DNA of 16,811 nt, from NCBI GenBank assembly GCA_036272935.1, contig DATAXP010000048.1, forward strand, positions 1-16,811, in the 5' to 3' direction. Under the pieces are notes generated by a model. The model did no database searches, was not told the DNA's origin, and worked only from the letters and a program-made list of their open reading frames with translations. Source of the stretch: DATAXP01 sp036272935. Lineage in GTDB: Bacteria; Planctomycetota; Planctomycetia; Pirellulales; PNKZ01. The position numbers and the translations under genes were made by a program. Below, one piece after another: positions 6,557 through 15,883 of the stretch; within the stretch, counting starts at the first letter, position 1; each line of letters begins with the position of its first letter.

Positions 6557-7822
6557 ATGAATACTCCAGCCAAGCTGTTCTTCTTGATTGCAACCGTGGC
6601 AGCAACCTGCAGCCTGGGCCAGTTGACGGCCAATGCCGCCGAGCCGCGGCTGGAGAAGATTGACCTCTACGAGGCCGGCAAGGATGGCTATGCTCAATAC
6701 CGCATTCCGGGCCTGGTGGTCACCAGCCGCGGAACCGTGCTGGCCTATTGCGAGGCGCGGCGCACGGGCAAGAGCGATTGGGACACGATCGATATCATGC
6801 TGCGTCGTTCGACCGACGGCGGAAAGACGTGGAGTCCACGAAAGAAATTGGCCGACGTGCCGGGACCGAAGGTCAAAAATCCGGTGGCGCTGGCGCAAAA
6901 GCTGGCCAATCCCGACGACGTGACCTACAACAACGCCGCGGCGTTTGCCGACCGCGACGGCGCGGTGCATTTCCTGTATTGCCTGGAATACTCGCGGTGC
7001 TTTTACATCCGCAGCGACGACGACGGCCAGACCTGGTCGCAACCGGTCGAAATCACCGCCGCGTTCGAAAAATTCCGCCCCGAGTATGCGTGGAAGGTGT
7101 TGGCGACTGGGCCGGCGCACGGCATCCAGCTAAAGAGCGGCCGGCTGGTCGTGCCGGTTTGGATGTCGACCGGCACCGGCGGCCATGCCCATCGGCCTTC
7201 GGTCACGGCGACCATCTACAGCGACGACCACGGCCGTACGTGGCAGCGCGGCGACATCGCGGTGCCGAACACCGACGAGTGGATTTTTCCCAACGAAACA
7301 GTCATCGTGGAGCTGGCCGATGGCCGCGTGATGCTCAACGTCCGCAGCGAATCGAAGGCCCACCGGCGGCTGGTGACCATCAGCCCCGACGGCGCGACGC
7401 ACTGGTCCACGCCGAAGTACGACCAGGCCTTGCTCGAGCCGATCTGCATGGCCAGTATCATACGCTATTCGGCCAAACCGGCGGCCGACAAGAATCGCAT
7501 CCTGTTTGCGAATCCGCACAACCTGGAGCGAGCCGATGGCAAGGCCAAGGCAGGCGGTAGCCGAGACCGCAGAAACCTGTCGATCAAGCTCTCGTACGAC
7601 GAAGGCCAGACCTGGCCAGTGAGCAAAACTCTGGAGCAGGGCTATGGCGGGTATAGCGATCTGGCCGTGTTGCGCGACGGGACGATTCTGTGCCTCTACG
7701 AACGGGGACGCGAGGAAGATGCCTTGCGCAAAAAGCCCAGCAGCTATGCGTATCTCACGCTGGCTCGCTTCAATCTCGAGTGGCTCACCGACGGCCGCGA
7801 CGTGCCCGGCCCGCTGGACTGA
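6557..7822 (+). CDS. Secreted exo-alpha-sialidase (GH33 family)
   Basis: A 421-residue enzyme expected to release terminal sialic acid, or a related acidic sugar, from glycans outside the cytoplasm. A signal peptide covers about 1-28 (hydrophobic core, then ANAAEP). The YRIP motif is at 48-51. Asp boxes are at 85-92 (STDGGKTW), 153-160 (SDDDGQTW), 222-229 (SDDHGRTW) and 346-353 (SYDEGQTW). By comparison with bacterial sialidases, the arginine triad is R49, R263 and R338, the acid/base is D74, and the nucleophile pair is Y366 with E247. The spacings E247-R263 (16) and R338-Y366 (28) match those I know for the Micromonospora enzyme. I chose the ATG at 6557 because it starts the signal peptide; a weak GAGAGA lies seven bases upstream. 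The frame stays open back to 6026, but that part lies opposite the beta-helix gene. The second sialidase-like gene follows after 71 bp. Confidence 0.92.
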   Translation: MNTPAKLFFLIATVAATCSLGQLTANAAEPRLEKIDLYEAGKDGYAQYRIPGLVVTSRGTVLAYCEARRTGKSDWDTIDIMLRRSTDGGKTWSPRKKLADVPGPKVKNPVALAQKLANPDDVTYNNAAAFADRDGAVHFLYCLEYSRCFYIRSDDDGQTWSQPVEITAAFEKFRPEYAWKVLATGPAHGIQLKSGRLVVPVWMSTGTGGHAHRPSVTATIYSDDHGRTWQRGDIAVPNTDEWIFPNETVIVELADGRVMLNVRSESKAHRRLVTISPDGATHWSTPKYDQALLEPICMASIIRYSAKPAADKNRILFANPHNLERADGKAKAGGSRDRRNLSIKLSYDEGQTWPVSKTLEQGYGGYSDLAVLRDGTILCLYERGREEDALRKKPSSYAYLTLARFNLEWLTDGRDVPGPLD

Positions 7823-7893
7823 ACAAGCAGCCGCGGGGCGAAACGCGATGAGTTTCAAGTGGCCGGCCGCGAGTCCCTACAATCTGGTATCCC

Positions 7894-10227
7894 ATGCGAT
7901 CGATCTCTGCACTGATCGTACTTGCCGCGCTGTTATCGGCTCCGCTGACCGAGCTGCATGCGCAGGAGTTTTCCCGAGCCATCTTGGATTTGGCGCTCGA
8001 GCCGCCGGTGGTGAATACCGCGCCTGGGCCGGAATACGACGACCAGGTCCGCCCGGGCAACATGGTTATCGGCATCGATCGCACGCCAAAGGGCCGGCTC
8101 TGGGCCTGCTGGGTGGGCAATGGCGACAATCCAAACGGCTTCTTCATGCTCGCCACGAGCGACGACGGCGGCCGATCGTGGAGCAAGCCGCGGGTGGTCA
8201 TCGATCCGACCGACCCGCCCAATGCTCCGCAGCGTCGCGCGCTGGTCGGCAACCTGTGGACCGATCCGCTGGGACGCCTGTGGTGCTTTTTCGATCAGAG
8301 CCTGGGCTACTTTGATGGCCGCTGCGGCGACTGGTACACGCGCTGCGACAACCCCGATGCGGCCGAGCCCGTGTGGTCGAAACCCGTGCGCATCGCCTAC
8401 GGCTGCACGCTCAACAAGCCGACCGTGCTTCGCAATGGCGATTGGCTGCTGCCGGTGTCGCTCTGGCCGCGCGAGCGGATTCGGCCCGACTCGCTGAAAC
8501 ATGCGCACCACGATCTCGACCCGCTGCGCATGGCCAATGTCTTCGCCTCGACGGACCAGGGCCGGACGTGGACGCGCCGCGGCGGAGTCGCGTTTCCCGA
8601 CACCCAATTCGACGAACACATGATCGTCGAGCGCCAGGACGGCACGCTGTGGATGCTCGCTCGCACGAAGCAAAGCATCAGCGAGAGCTTTTCGACCGAT
8701 CACGGTGCGACGTGGAGCCCGCCGCGGCCGTCGTCGATTTTGAATCCCAGCGCCCGGTTCTTCATTCGCCGCCTGGCGTCGGGCCATCTGTTGCTCGTGA
8801 AGAACGGCCCGATTGGCGAGCGGCTGCCGCTACGCTCGAACATGACGGCTTTCCTATCCACGGACGATGGCAAGACCTGGCCGCACGCGCTGCTGCTGGA
8901 CGGTCGGGCCATGGTTTCGTATCCCGACGGCTTTCAATCGCCCGACGGCGTCATTCACATCATCTACGATTGGAACCGGCACACGGATGCCGAAATCCTG
9001 CTGGCCAAATTTCGCGAGGAAGACTGCCTCGCCGGCAAGTTCATCACGCCGGGAGCCAAGCCACGCATGCTGGTGAACAAGGCCTTCTCGCCTGCCCCGG
9101 TCGAGGCGATCCGCCCCGATCCGAAATGGACCGCCCAGGCTGCCAGAGACGCCCGGCAGGATTTTTCCAGCATTGCCTACGACGGCGTCAGTCCCAACCG
9201 CATGGTGTGCGACACAACGCTGCGCGAACTGCCGGATGGTTCCTGGGCGCTGCTGATGCTTGCCGGCGGCAATTTCGAGCCGTCGCCGGAAAACTACACC
9301 GGCATTACGCGCACGAGCGACCTGGGAAAACATTGGACACCGCTGGAGCGCGTGGACGTGGGCTTTCCGCGAGAAGGCAAGACCATTGGCCAGGGACCGA
9401 CGGAACTGATGGTGCTCGGCAGCCGCAGCACGCTGTTCTTCAGTACGCACGCTCAGACCTGGGGCCGCGATTGGCGATCGTGGATGATCCACAGCGACGA
9501 CAATTGCCACAACTGGTCGAAACCCGAACCCATGCCGGGGCGGCTCGCCCGCTTCACCTTCATGCGCGACCACATCGTGACGCGCGATGGGCGCATTCTC
9601 GTGCCGTTCCAACATTACCTTGGACCACCGGCGGGCACACCGCTGCCGCCGGCTGAGCAAAAGCCCTGGCACAGAGAAATCTCGCATTACGTTAGCAACC
9701 CGCGCAACGGCGTCTTGATGAGCAACGACGGCGGCAAGACGTGGACCGAGCACGGCGACATCCGGCTCACGCCCGACGATCCTTACCACGGTTGGGCCGA
9801 GAACAATATCGTCGAGCTGGCCAACGGCCGCATCACCATGATCATCCGCGCCGATCGGCTGGGCGAACGGCTTTACTATGCCCAATCAAAGGACGGCCGA
9901 TCGTGGCCCGAATATGCGAAGCCAACGGCGATTCCCAATCCCGGCAGCAAGGCCACGCTCTATTCGCTCGGCGGCGACGTGGTCGCCATGCTGCACAATC
10001 CGAACCCCAAAGGCCGCTATCCGCTGTCGCTGTGGATCAGCTTCGACGGGCTGAAGACCTGGCCCTATCAGCGCGTGCTAGTCAGCGACTCCTGCGACGG
10101 GCCGCGCCACGCCTTGAACTATCCCGACGGCTTCGTAAGCCGCGACAAGCAATGGCTGCATTTCGCCTTCGACGACAACCGGCATCGCGCGGTGCACTAT
10201 AGCGCAAAGCTGCCGCCGGTCGACTGA
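7894..10227 (+). CDS. Secreted tandem-propeller sialidase-like (BNR repeat) protein
   Basis: A 777-residue exported protein with a signal peptide (about 1-23, ending LHAQ) and two sialidase-like beta-propellers. The N-half (about 30-375) has Asp boxes at 89-96, 219-226, 267-274 and 322-329. The C-half (about 420-775) has clear or degenerate ones at 474-481, 534-541, 610-617, 665-671 and 716-723. Both halves end alike, with YPDGF at 343-347 and 743-747, pointing to an internal duplication. In both halves a Glu precedes an Arg by 16 residues (E241/R257 and E636/R652), as in true sialidases, but neither half has a YRIP motif. It is therefore a relative with uncertain substrate or activity. It lies 71 bp behind the GH33 gene and is probably co-transcribed. 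No Shine-Dalgarno is visible before the ATG. Confidence 0.88.
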   Translation: MRSISALIVLAALLSAPLTELHAQEFSRAILDLALEPPVVNTAPGPEYDDQVRPGNMVIGIDRTPKGRLWACWVGNGDNPNGFFMLATSDDGGRSWSKPRVVIDPTDPPNAPQRRALVGNLWTDPLGRLWCFFDQSLGYFDGRCGDWYTRCDNPDAAEPVWSKPVRIAYGCTLNKPTVLRNGDWLLPVSLWPRERIRPDSLKHAHHDLDPLRMANVFASTDQGRTWTRRGGVAFPDTQFDEHMIVERQDGTLWMLARTKQSISESFSTDHGATWSPPRPSSILNPSARFFIRRLASGHLLLVKNGPIGERLPLRSNMTAFLSTDDGKTWPHALLLDGRAMVSYPDGFQSPDGVIHIIYDWNRHTDAEILLAKFREEDCLAGKFITPGAKPRMLVNKAFSPAPVEAIRPDPKWTAQAARDARQDFSSIAYDGVSPNRMVCDTTLRELPDGSWALLMLAGGNFEPSPENYTGITRTSDLGKHWTPLERVDVGFPREGKTIGQGPTELMVLGSRSTLFFSTHAQTWGRDWRSWMIHSDDNCHNWSKPEPMPGRLARFTFMRDHIVTRDGRILVPFQHYLGPPAGTPLPPAEQKPWHREISHYVSNPRNGVLMSNDGGKTWTEHGDIRLTPDDPYHGWAENNIVELANGRITMIIRADRLGERLYYAQSKDGRSWPEYAKPTAIPNPGSKATLYSLGGDVVAMLHNPNPKGRYPLSLWISFDGLKTWPYQRVLVSDSCDGPRHALNYPDGFVSRDKQWLHFAFDDNRHRAVHYSAKLPPVD

Positions 10228-10250
10228 TGCATGCGAATCGTCAACGCGAA

Positions 10251-10266
10251 GTCACGGCCAGGTGAC
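10251..10266. terminator. Weak inverted repeat between convergent genes
   Basis: GTCAC (10251-10255) and GTGAC (10262-10266) form a five-pair stem with a GGCCAG loop. It lies in the 46-bp gap between the tandem-propeller gene and the stop of the convergent TIM-barrel gene. The stem is short and no clear T-run follows, so a terminator role is only a guess from position. Confidence 0.25.
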
Positions 10267-10273
10267 GGCCTTG

Positions 10274-11212
<939 letters not shown>

Positions 11213-11266
11213 GGCAGGCAGGCACCGTATGGGATTGAGGATGGGAAGACTCGTGCCGCGGTCGAG

Positions 11267-12790
11267 CTATTGGACGTCGACCACGTCGACTTGGATGAAC
11301 TGGCCGTTGAATGGTTTTGGGGCCGGAGCAACGTCGGGCACGACCAGCTTTTTAAAATTCGTGATCAAACGCCCGTTCTGGCCGTCGCCGTGAAAGGTGA
11401 CGGTCGCTCCGCCGTCGATGTCGATCGTTTGCGTATAGTCGATGGTGAAGATGCGGTGCCCTACCTTGTCCTGCCGGTTGAGGAAGTAGTGCGAGGCGGG
11501 CGACGAGACGTCGATCCGGTAGACGTTGTAGGTGGCGTTGTTCTTCTCGCCGCCGATGTAGAAGTAATCGCCGACCTGCTGGCCGTCCTTGTACATCATC
11601 GGCTCGACCACGCCGCGGAATCGCAGCGCGACCTTGTACCGCTTGCCCGGCTCGCCGCCGAACTTCTTTTCGACGGTGAAGTTGTCGGTCGTCTTCGGAT
11701 CGCCCTTGACCAGGCCGGAGAGGCCGTCGGCGCCTTCTTTGGGGCTCTCTGGCATCGGATCCTTGCAAGGGAACTCGAAGCGGAAGCCGTCGATCGCCGC
11801 GGCGGGGCTGTCGGACCTGGCGCCGCGGTCGTAACGCACGACCCGGCCGAACATGTTGAACTCCGTGACGAAGAGATTCCCGTCGCGATCGAAGGCGAGG
11901 CCATGCGGGGCCGTGAGAATGCCGGTGCGCCAGTCGGCCGGCGGAACCTTGTTCGTGGCCGTTTGTTCCTTGACCGAATTTTCGCCGAGCGTCTTGACGG
12001 TTTTGCCGTGCTTGTCGAGCAAGCTGACGCGCCCTTCGATCTCGGCCACGGCGGCCAAATCGCCATACATGACGACCGCTGCCGGGAGTTTCAGGTCGGG
12101 GACGACGCCGAGCATTTTGCCGTCAAGCGAGAGGTGCACCAGGCGTCGATTCGCGCGGTCGCAGCACGCAATGCGCGGCGGATCGAATCGCGTATCGATC
12201 GCGATCTTGTGGGCGGTCCGAAAGCCGTACGGCGCGGCCCTGCCGCCGAAGCTTTTCTGATACTGTCCCTGGGCGTCAAAAACGTGGATGTAGTCGCTGC
12301 TGTAGCCGTCGACCACGAAGATCCGGCCGTCCGGCGCCACGTCCACGGCCGTCAATCGCAAGATCGGCTTGCCCTTCTCCACCTTCTTGAATTCGGTGGG
12401 AATCGTCGCACCATCAATGGTCAGGAGCACCTTGCCGTCGAGTTGCATCTTGATAACGGACTGCCCACCGACGCGAGCGCCATAGATGAATTCGCCGCCG
12501 GGCTCCCGGTGGATGACGAAGCCGTGAAAATCGCTGGGCGCGCCGGGCACGTTGCGCAGATACTTGCCGTCGGAGCCGAAGACTTGAAGCCCCGGCCGCG
12601 GGCCGCCCAAAACACTGACATACACGTCGCCCGCCGCACTGACGGCCACGTCGCCGTGAGCGGGGCCGATCGTGTGCATCTGGCTGGCCGGCTTGAGCCA
12701 GCCCTCGACGGCATGGTACTCAAGCTCCGCCGCCGGCAGGCGGCTGGCAAACATCAACATCGCAACGAGAAACGGGACGGTTGTTTTCAT
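11267..12790 (-). CDS. Exported NHL-like beta-propeller protein with C-terminal beta domain
   Basis: A 507-residue protein with a signal peptide (about 1-21, ending LPAAE). Residues 40-325 hold propeller blades of the NHL or six-bladed type, with repeated phrases such as GDVAVSAAGDVYVSV (46-60), VDVAPDGRIFVVDG (149-162), IHVFDAQGQY (168-177) and PHGLAFDRDGNLFVTEF (295-311). Residues about 335-485 form a separate beta-rich region (KRYKVALRFRG, DYFYIGGEKNN, TVTFHGDG) that looks like a jelly-roll or carbohydrate-binding type domain; this is a judgement from composition. No catalytic residues can be named. It lies between the dehydrogenase-cytochrome gene (49 bp upstream) and the TIM-barrel gene (54 bp downstream) on the same strand, so it may bind or present a substrate for them. 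No clear Shine-Dalgarno is present. Confidence 0.83.
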   Translation of the reverse strand: MKTTVPFLVAMLMFASRLPAAELEYHAVEGWLKPASQMHTIGPAHGDVAVSAAGDVYVSVLGGPRPGLQVFGSDGKYLRNVPGAPSDFHGFVIHREPGGEFIYGARVGGQSVIKMQLDGKVLLTIDGATIPTEFKKVEKGKPILRLTAVDVAPDGRIFVVDGYSSDYIHVFDAQGQYQKSFGGRAAPYGFRTAHKIAIDTRFDPPRIACCDRANRRLVHLSLDGKMLGVVPDLKLPAAVVMYGDLAAVAEIEGRVSLLDKHGKTVKTLGENSVKEQTATNKVPPADWRTGILTAPHGLAFDRDGNLFVTEFNMFGRVVRYDRGARSDSPAAAIDGFRFEFPCKDPMPESPKEGADGLSGLVKGDPKTTDNFTVEKKFGGEPGKRYKVALRFRGVVEPMMYKDGQQVGDYFYIGGEKNNATYNVYRIDVSSPASHYFLNRQDKVGHRIFTIDYTQTIDIDGGATVTFHGDGQNGRLITNFKKLVVPDVAPAPKPFNGQFIQVDVVDVQ

Positions 12791-12839
12791 GGCGTGGACT
12801 TCTACTCGGGAGAAGAGGGGCGGGTGGCGTGGAAAGAAA

Positions 12840-15812
12840 CTAAGGCGATGGCGGGGTGACCTGCGAGCGAATGTATTCCAACAGATCAGCCGCTTCCTGC
12901 GCAGTCAAGTCGCTGAGCACCCGGTCGGGCATTAGCGACCGCTCGCTCTTGCGCAGCGCTTCGATGTGCTTGCGATCGATGCGCACGACTTGCCGCTCGA
13001 CCGTTTTGATCGCGACTTCACGGTCCGACTGCTCGACAATCAAGCCGCTGACGACGCGACCGTCGTCGATCACGACGGTATAGGCCACGAACGGTTCGTC
13101 GATTTTTAGCGAAGGCTGGAGTGCATGTTGCAACAGGTCTGCGGCACGCGGATATTTCTTGGTGATCTCGCGCAGCGTGGGGCCGAGCGATTTGCCACGG
13201 TCGTCGAGTTCGTGGCAGTGGCGACAGCGGGCTCCGTCGCTGAAAAAGATCAGCTTGCCGCGCTGGGCGTCTCCGCGGCGGCTGAGAACCACCTGTGGAT
13301 CGATCTTCTCGCCTAGCGTCGCGCGGCGTTTCGCTTCGGGAATAAAGGGCTCGAACAAACCCCGCACGTCGCTCGAAGCGGCATTGCCGGCCTTGACCGC
13401 CGCAGCCTGGCTCCGCGCAGCAAGTGCTCCTCGATGCATCTGGACGACCAGCGCCAGCGAGCTTTCGGTGGAACGGACCAACTCGCGAATGGCGCTGTCG
13501 GCCCGACCATTCGCCACCGGGAGTTGCTGCGCGAGCATGCGCAAGGCTTCGGACGCGGCCGAACCTGCGGTCAGCGGGGCCGAATAGGCTGTGGCCGGGT
13601 TGTGCGGCAGTGCATGGATCCATTGCTCGATGAGCGCCACGCCCGCGCTATCGACAACGCGCGAACCGACGTACGGCATCCGGGCATAGCCGAGCTTCGC
13701 CATGCGATACAGTAGCAAGCTGCGGTACGGGTCGCCGGGGGCGATGATCTTGGCCTGCTGCATGCCAAAGGTGCCGATGCCGGTGCCTTTGTTGGTGTTC
13801 AGTTTGTCGAACGGCAATTCGCGGCGAAGAAAAAACGAGATGATGGCATTGCCGCCCGGATGATGGCACATGCTGCAATTGGCGTGCAGGTACGATCGGG
13901 CCCGATCATCGAGCGATTGCGACGTATCGTGTGGATCGACGAGCCGCGCCGGATCGTCGGCCGCGAGCGACGCCGTCGGCACAATCACGCCTCGCGCGGC
14001 CAAATGGCTCAACTGATTTGCCGATTGCGAATCGGCAGTTAGCGGCCGATCCAATTGGTTGGCGACAAAGCCCAGGACAAACCCCGGTCCGGCGTTGTGG
14101 CAGAGCTTGCATTCGTTGGTGGCGCTAACGTGCCAGGTGCGATCGAACGTTTCGTTCTGTCCGCTCGCGCCGGAGCCCTTGATCGGGCGGCTCGTCCCGG
14201 TCGACTCGACCAGTGATGCGTCGCGTCCCGCGTCATCCCAGAGATAACTGTACGGTCGCCACGTGCCACGCTCGAAGTGCAGCAGTTGGGTTTCCAGCCG
14301 AGTGGCCGCCCGGCTCGCGCTTGGGGGCAAGCTCACGTAGTTGACGAGGACGGTCCCCTCAGGATAGACGGCCGGAGAATTGGCTCCCGCTGCCAGTTGA
14401 ATCTTTTGGCCATCCGGAATCGCCACCCAGCGCTGCGCCTGTGCGCCGTCCAGCCAGCGATCGACCCGCACCGTGTACGGCACAACTCCCGCCGCGGGTG
14501 CCATGCGCTCGAGCGAGGTAAACAGGCCGGTCTCGCTCAGTCGCCGTGGAAACGTGGCCGACGTGTCCTTGAGTCCTGAGGGCACGAGCTCATAGATCTG
14601 GCCGGTGTAGTCATAATCGAGCACGTACAATTCGCCGCGACTGCCTTGCGTGAAGGCCACGATGCGCTGGTCCGTATCGACCAGCGTCGTACACGAATAG
14701 GAATGGTCTTCGTCGGGCTTTACTGCCCAGATCGTGCCGGTAATGTAGTCGCCGTAGACGAACGAGCCGGCCAAGTCGGGAAGCTTGCTGCCGCGGTACA
14801 CCGGCCCGCCGATCACGGAGTTGGCCTCGGTGTGCGGATGGTCCTTGATCGGCGGGATGATCGGCGTCGGGCCGACGGGCACTTCCGATCGCAGCGACGC
14901 CCGGCCTTCCATCACGGGCCAGCCGCAGTTGCCGCCGCGCACAATGCGGTGGATCATCTCCCAGGTTTCCCAGCCATTGTCGGCAGCGAAGACCTCGCCC
15001 GTGAGAGCATCGATGCCGAACTTCCACGGGTTGCGAAGGCCGTAGGCCCAAATCTCGGGCCGAGCGCCCGCGAGCGCAACAAAGGGATTGTCCTTGGGCA
15101 CCGCATAATGTTGCTTGCCCGTCGGATGATCGACGTCGATCCGCAGAATGGCGCCGAGCAGATCGTTGACGGTCTGGCCGGTGTTCCGGCCGTCGGGCGG
15201 ATTCGGGCCGGCGCCATCACCCGTCGCAATGTACAGCAGGCCATCTTTGCCGAACTCGAGGCAGCCGGCATTGTGACCACCGGTGGGCCACGTGATGATC
15301 ACCAGCTCACTGTCGGTTATGGCACGTGGCGGCGACTGGCGATCGAGCGTGAAGCGCGAGACGCGCGTTTGACCGCCGCCGCCCGGATGGACGTAGCACA
15401 CGAAGAGATAGCGATTCTCGCTGAAGCGCGGATGGAACTCGGCATCGAAGAGCGACACGCCCCGGCCCGCAAGATCCCGCGGCAGCAGCGTGACCAGGTC
15501 AAGCACGAGACCGGCCTGGCTTGTTGCGGCGTCGGCGACGAAGCTGTAAATCTTGCCGCGCATCTCCGTGACAAGCAGCCGGTTTGTCCCGGGCATCACT
15601 TCGAGGCTCGTCGGCTTCTCGAATTGAAGCTGCGGAAAGGCCGGAATGAGACGATACGGCTCGGGCGGTTCGGGCGAGCCATGCAGCCGCGACGAAGTCC
15701 ACGGCACATGAGGCACGGCGGAGATTTCCGCCGCATTGGCCACGGCCGCCAGCAGGCAAAGCCACGCGCCGGCGATCGCCATTCGATGTATTCGTACGCC
15801 CGATAATGTCAT
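12840..15812 (-). CDS. PQQ-dependent sugar dehydrogenase fused to three c-type heme sites
   Basis: A 990-residue exported protein (signal peptide about 1-28, VANAAE). Residues 55-412 match the glucose/sorbosone dehydrogenase propeller, with H180 in GGHNAG and R260 in YGLRNPW as likely active-site residues. Residues 420-740 match a TIGR03806-like diheme region with CKLCH (568-572) and CSMCH (646-650); M712 may be a heme ligand. Residues 845-985 match the TIGR02603 'Pirellula/Verrucomicrobium' heme domain, with CRHCH (863-867) and LMPDRVLSDLT (960-970). The enzyme probably oxidises a sugar or alcohol and passes electrons through its own hemes towards the respiratory chain. I chose the ATG at 15812 because AAGGG lies six bases upstream and the signal peptide follows; an in-frame start at 15875 adds 21 unlikely residues, and one at 15782 is also possible. 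It follows the serine hydrolase gene by 71 bp. Confidence 0.92.
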   Translation of the reverse strand: MTLSGVRIHRMAIAGAWLCLLAAVANAAEISAVPHVPWTSSRLHGSPEPPEPYRLIPAFPQLQFEKPTSLEVMPGTNRLLVTEMRGKIYSFVADAATSQAGLVLDLVTLLPRDLAGRGVSLFDAEFHPRFSENRYLFVCYVHPGGGGQTRVSRFTLDRQSPPRAITDSELVIITWPTGGHNAGCLEFGKDGLLYIATGDGAGPNPPDGRNTGQTVNDLLGAILRIDVDHPTGKQHYAVPKDNPFVALAGARPEIWAYGLRNPWKFGIDALTGEVFAADNGWETWEMIHRIVRGGNCGWPVMEGRASLRSEVPVGPTPIIPPIKDHPHTEANSVIGGPVYRGSKLPDLAGSFVYGDYITGTIWAVKPDEDHSYSCTTLVDTDQRIVAFTQGSRGELYVLDYDYTGQIYELVPSGLKDTSATFPRRLSETGLFTSLERMAPAAGVVPYTVRVDRWLDGAQAQRWVAIPDGQKIQLAAGANSPAVYPEGTVLVNYVSLPPSASRAATRLETQLLHFERGTWRPYSYLWDDAGRDASLVESTGTSRPIKGSGASGQNETFDRTWHVSATNECKLCHNAGPGFVLGFVANQLDRPLTADSQSANQLSHLAARGVIVPTASLAADDPARLVDPHDTSQSLDDRARSYLHANCSMCHHPGGNAIISFFLRRELPFDKLNTNKGTGIGTFGMQQAKIIAPGDPYRSLLLYRMAKLGYARMPYVGSRVVDSAGVALIEQWIHALPHNPATAYSAPLTAGSAASEALRMLAQQLPVANGRADSAIRELVRSTESSLALVVQMHRGALAARSQAAAVKAGNAASSDVRGLFEPFIPEAKRRATLGEKIDPQVVLSRRGDAQRGKLIFFSDGARCRHCHELDDRGKSLGPTLREITKKYPRAADLLQHALQPSLKIDEPFVAYTVVIDDGRVVSGLIVEQSDREVAIKTVERQVVRIDRKHIEALRKSERSLMPDRVLSDLTAQEAADLLEYIRSQVTPPSP

Positions 15813-15854
15813 CGCGAACCCTTGGAATCCGGACAGATGCTCGCCCAGTATAAG

Positions 15855-15882
15855 CGGCCGAGCGCGGCAAAACACCCGGCCG
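15855..15882. repeat. CGGCCG inverted pair downstream of the serine hydrolase
   Basis: CGGCCG occurs at 15855-15860 and 15877-15882, giving a six-pair stem with a 16-base loop. The second copy abuts the stop codon of the serine hydrolase (15884-15886) and the pair lies within the 71-bp gap before the dehydrogenase gene. CGGCCG is its own palindrome and common in GC-rich DNA, so this may be chance. Confidence 0.25.
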
Positions 15883-15883
15883 A

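Noticed and set aside
8373..9885. Long open frames at 8373-9656 (+) and 8854-9885 (-)
   Set aside because: Both overlap the tandem-propeller gene in other frames and have Arg/Ala-rich compositions typical of shadow frames.
4592..10227. A sialic acid utilisation (nan) operon
   Set aside because: Only secreted or surface-type proteins are present. No lyase, epimerase, kinase or transporter is seen.
14646..15806. A 386-codon open frame on the + strand
   Set aside because: It is antisense to the dehydrogenase-heme fusion and encodes no recognisable motif.
15813..15875. ATG start at 15875 for the dehydrogenase fusion
   Set aside because: It would place 21 unlikely residues before the signal peptide and nearly touch the upstream stop. 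The ATG at 15812 has AAGGG six bases upstream.
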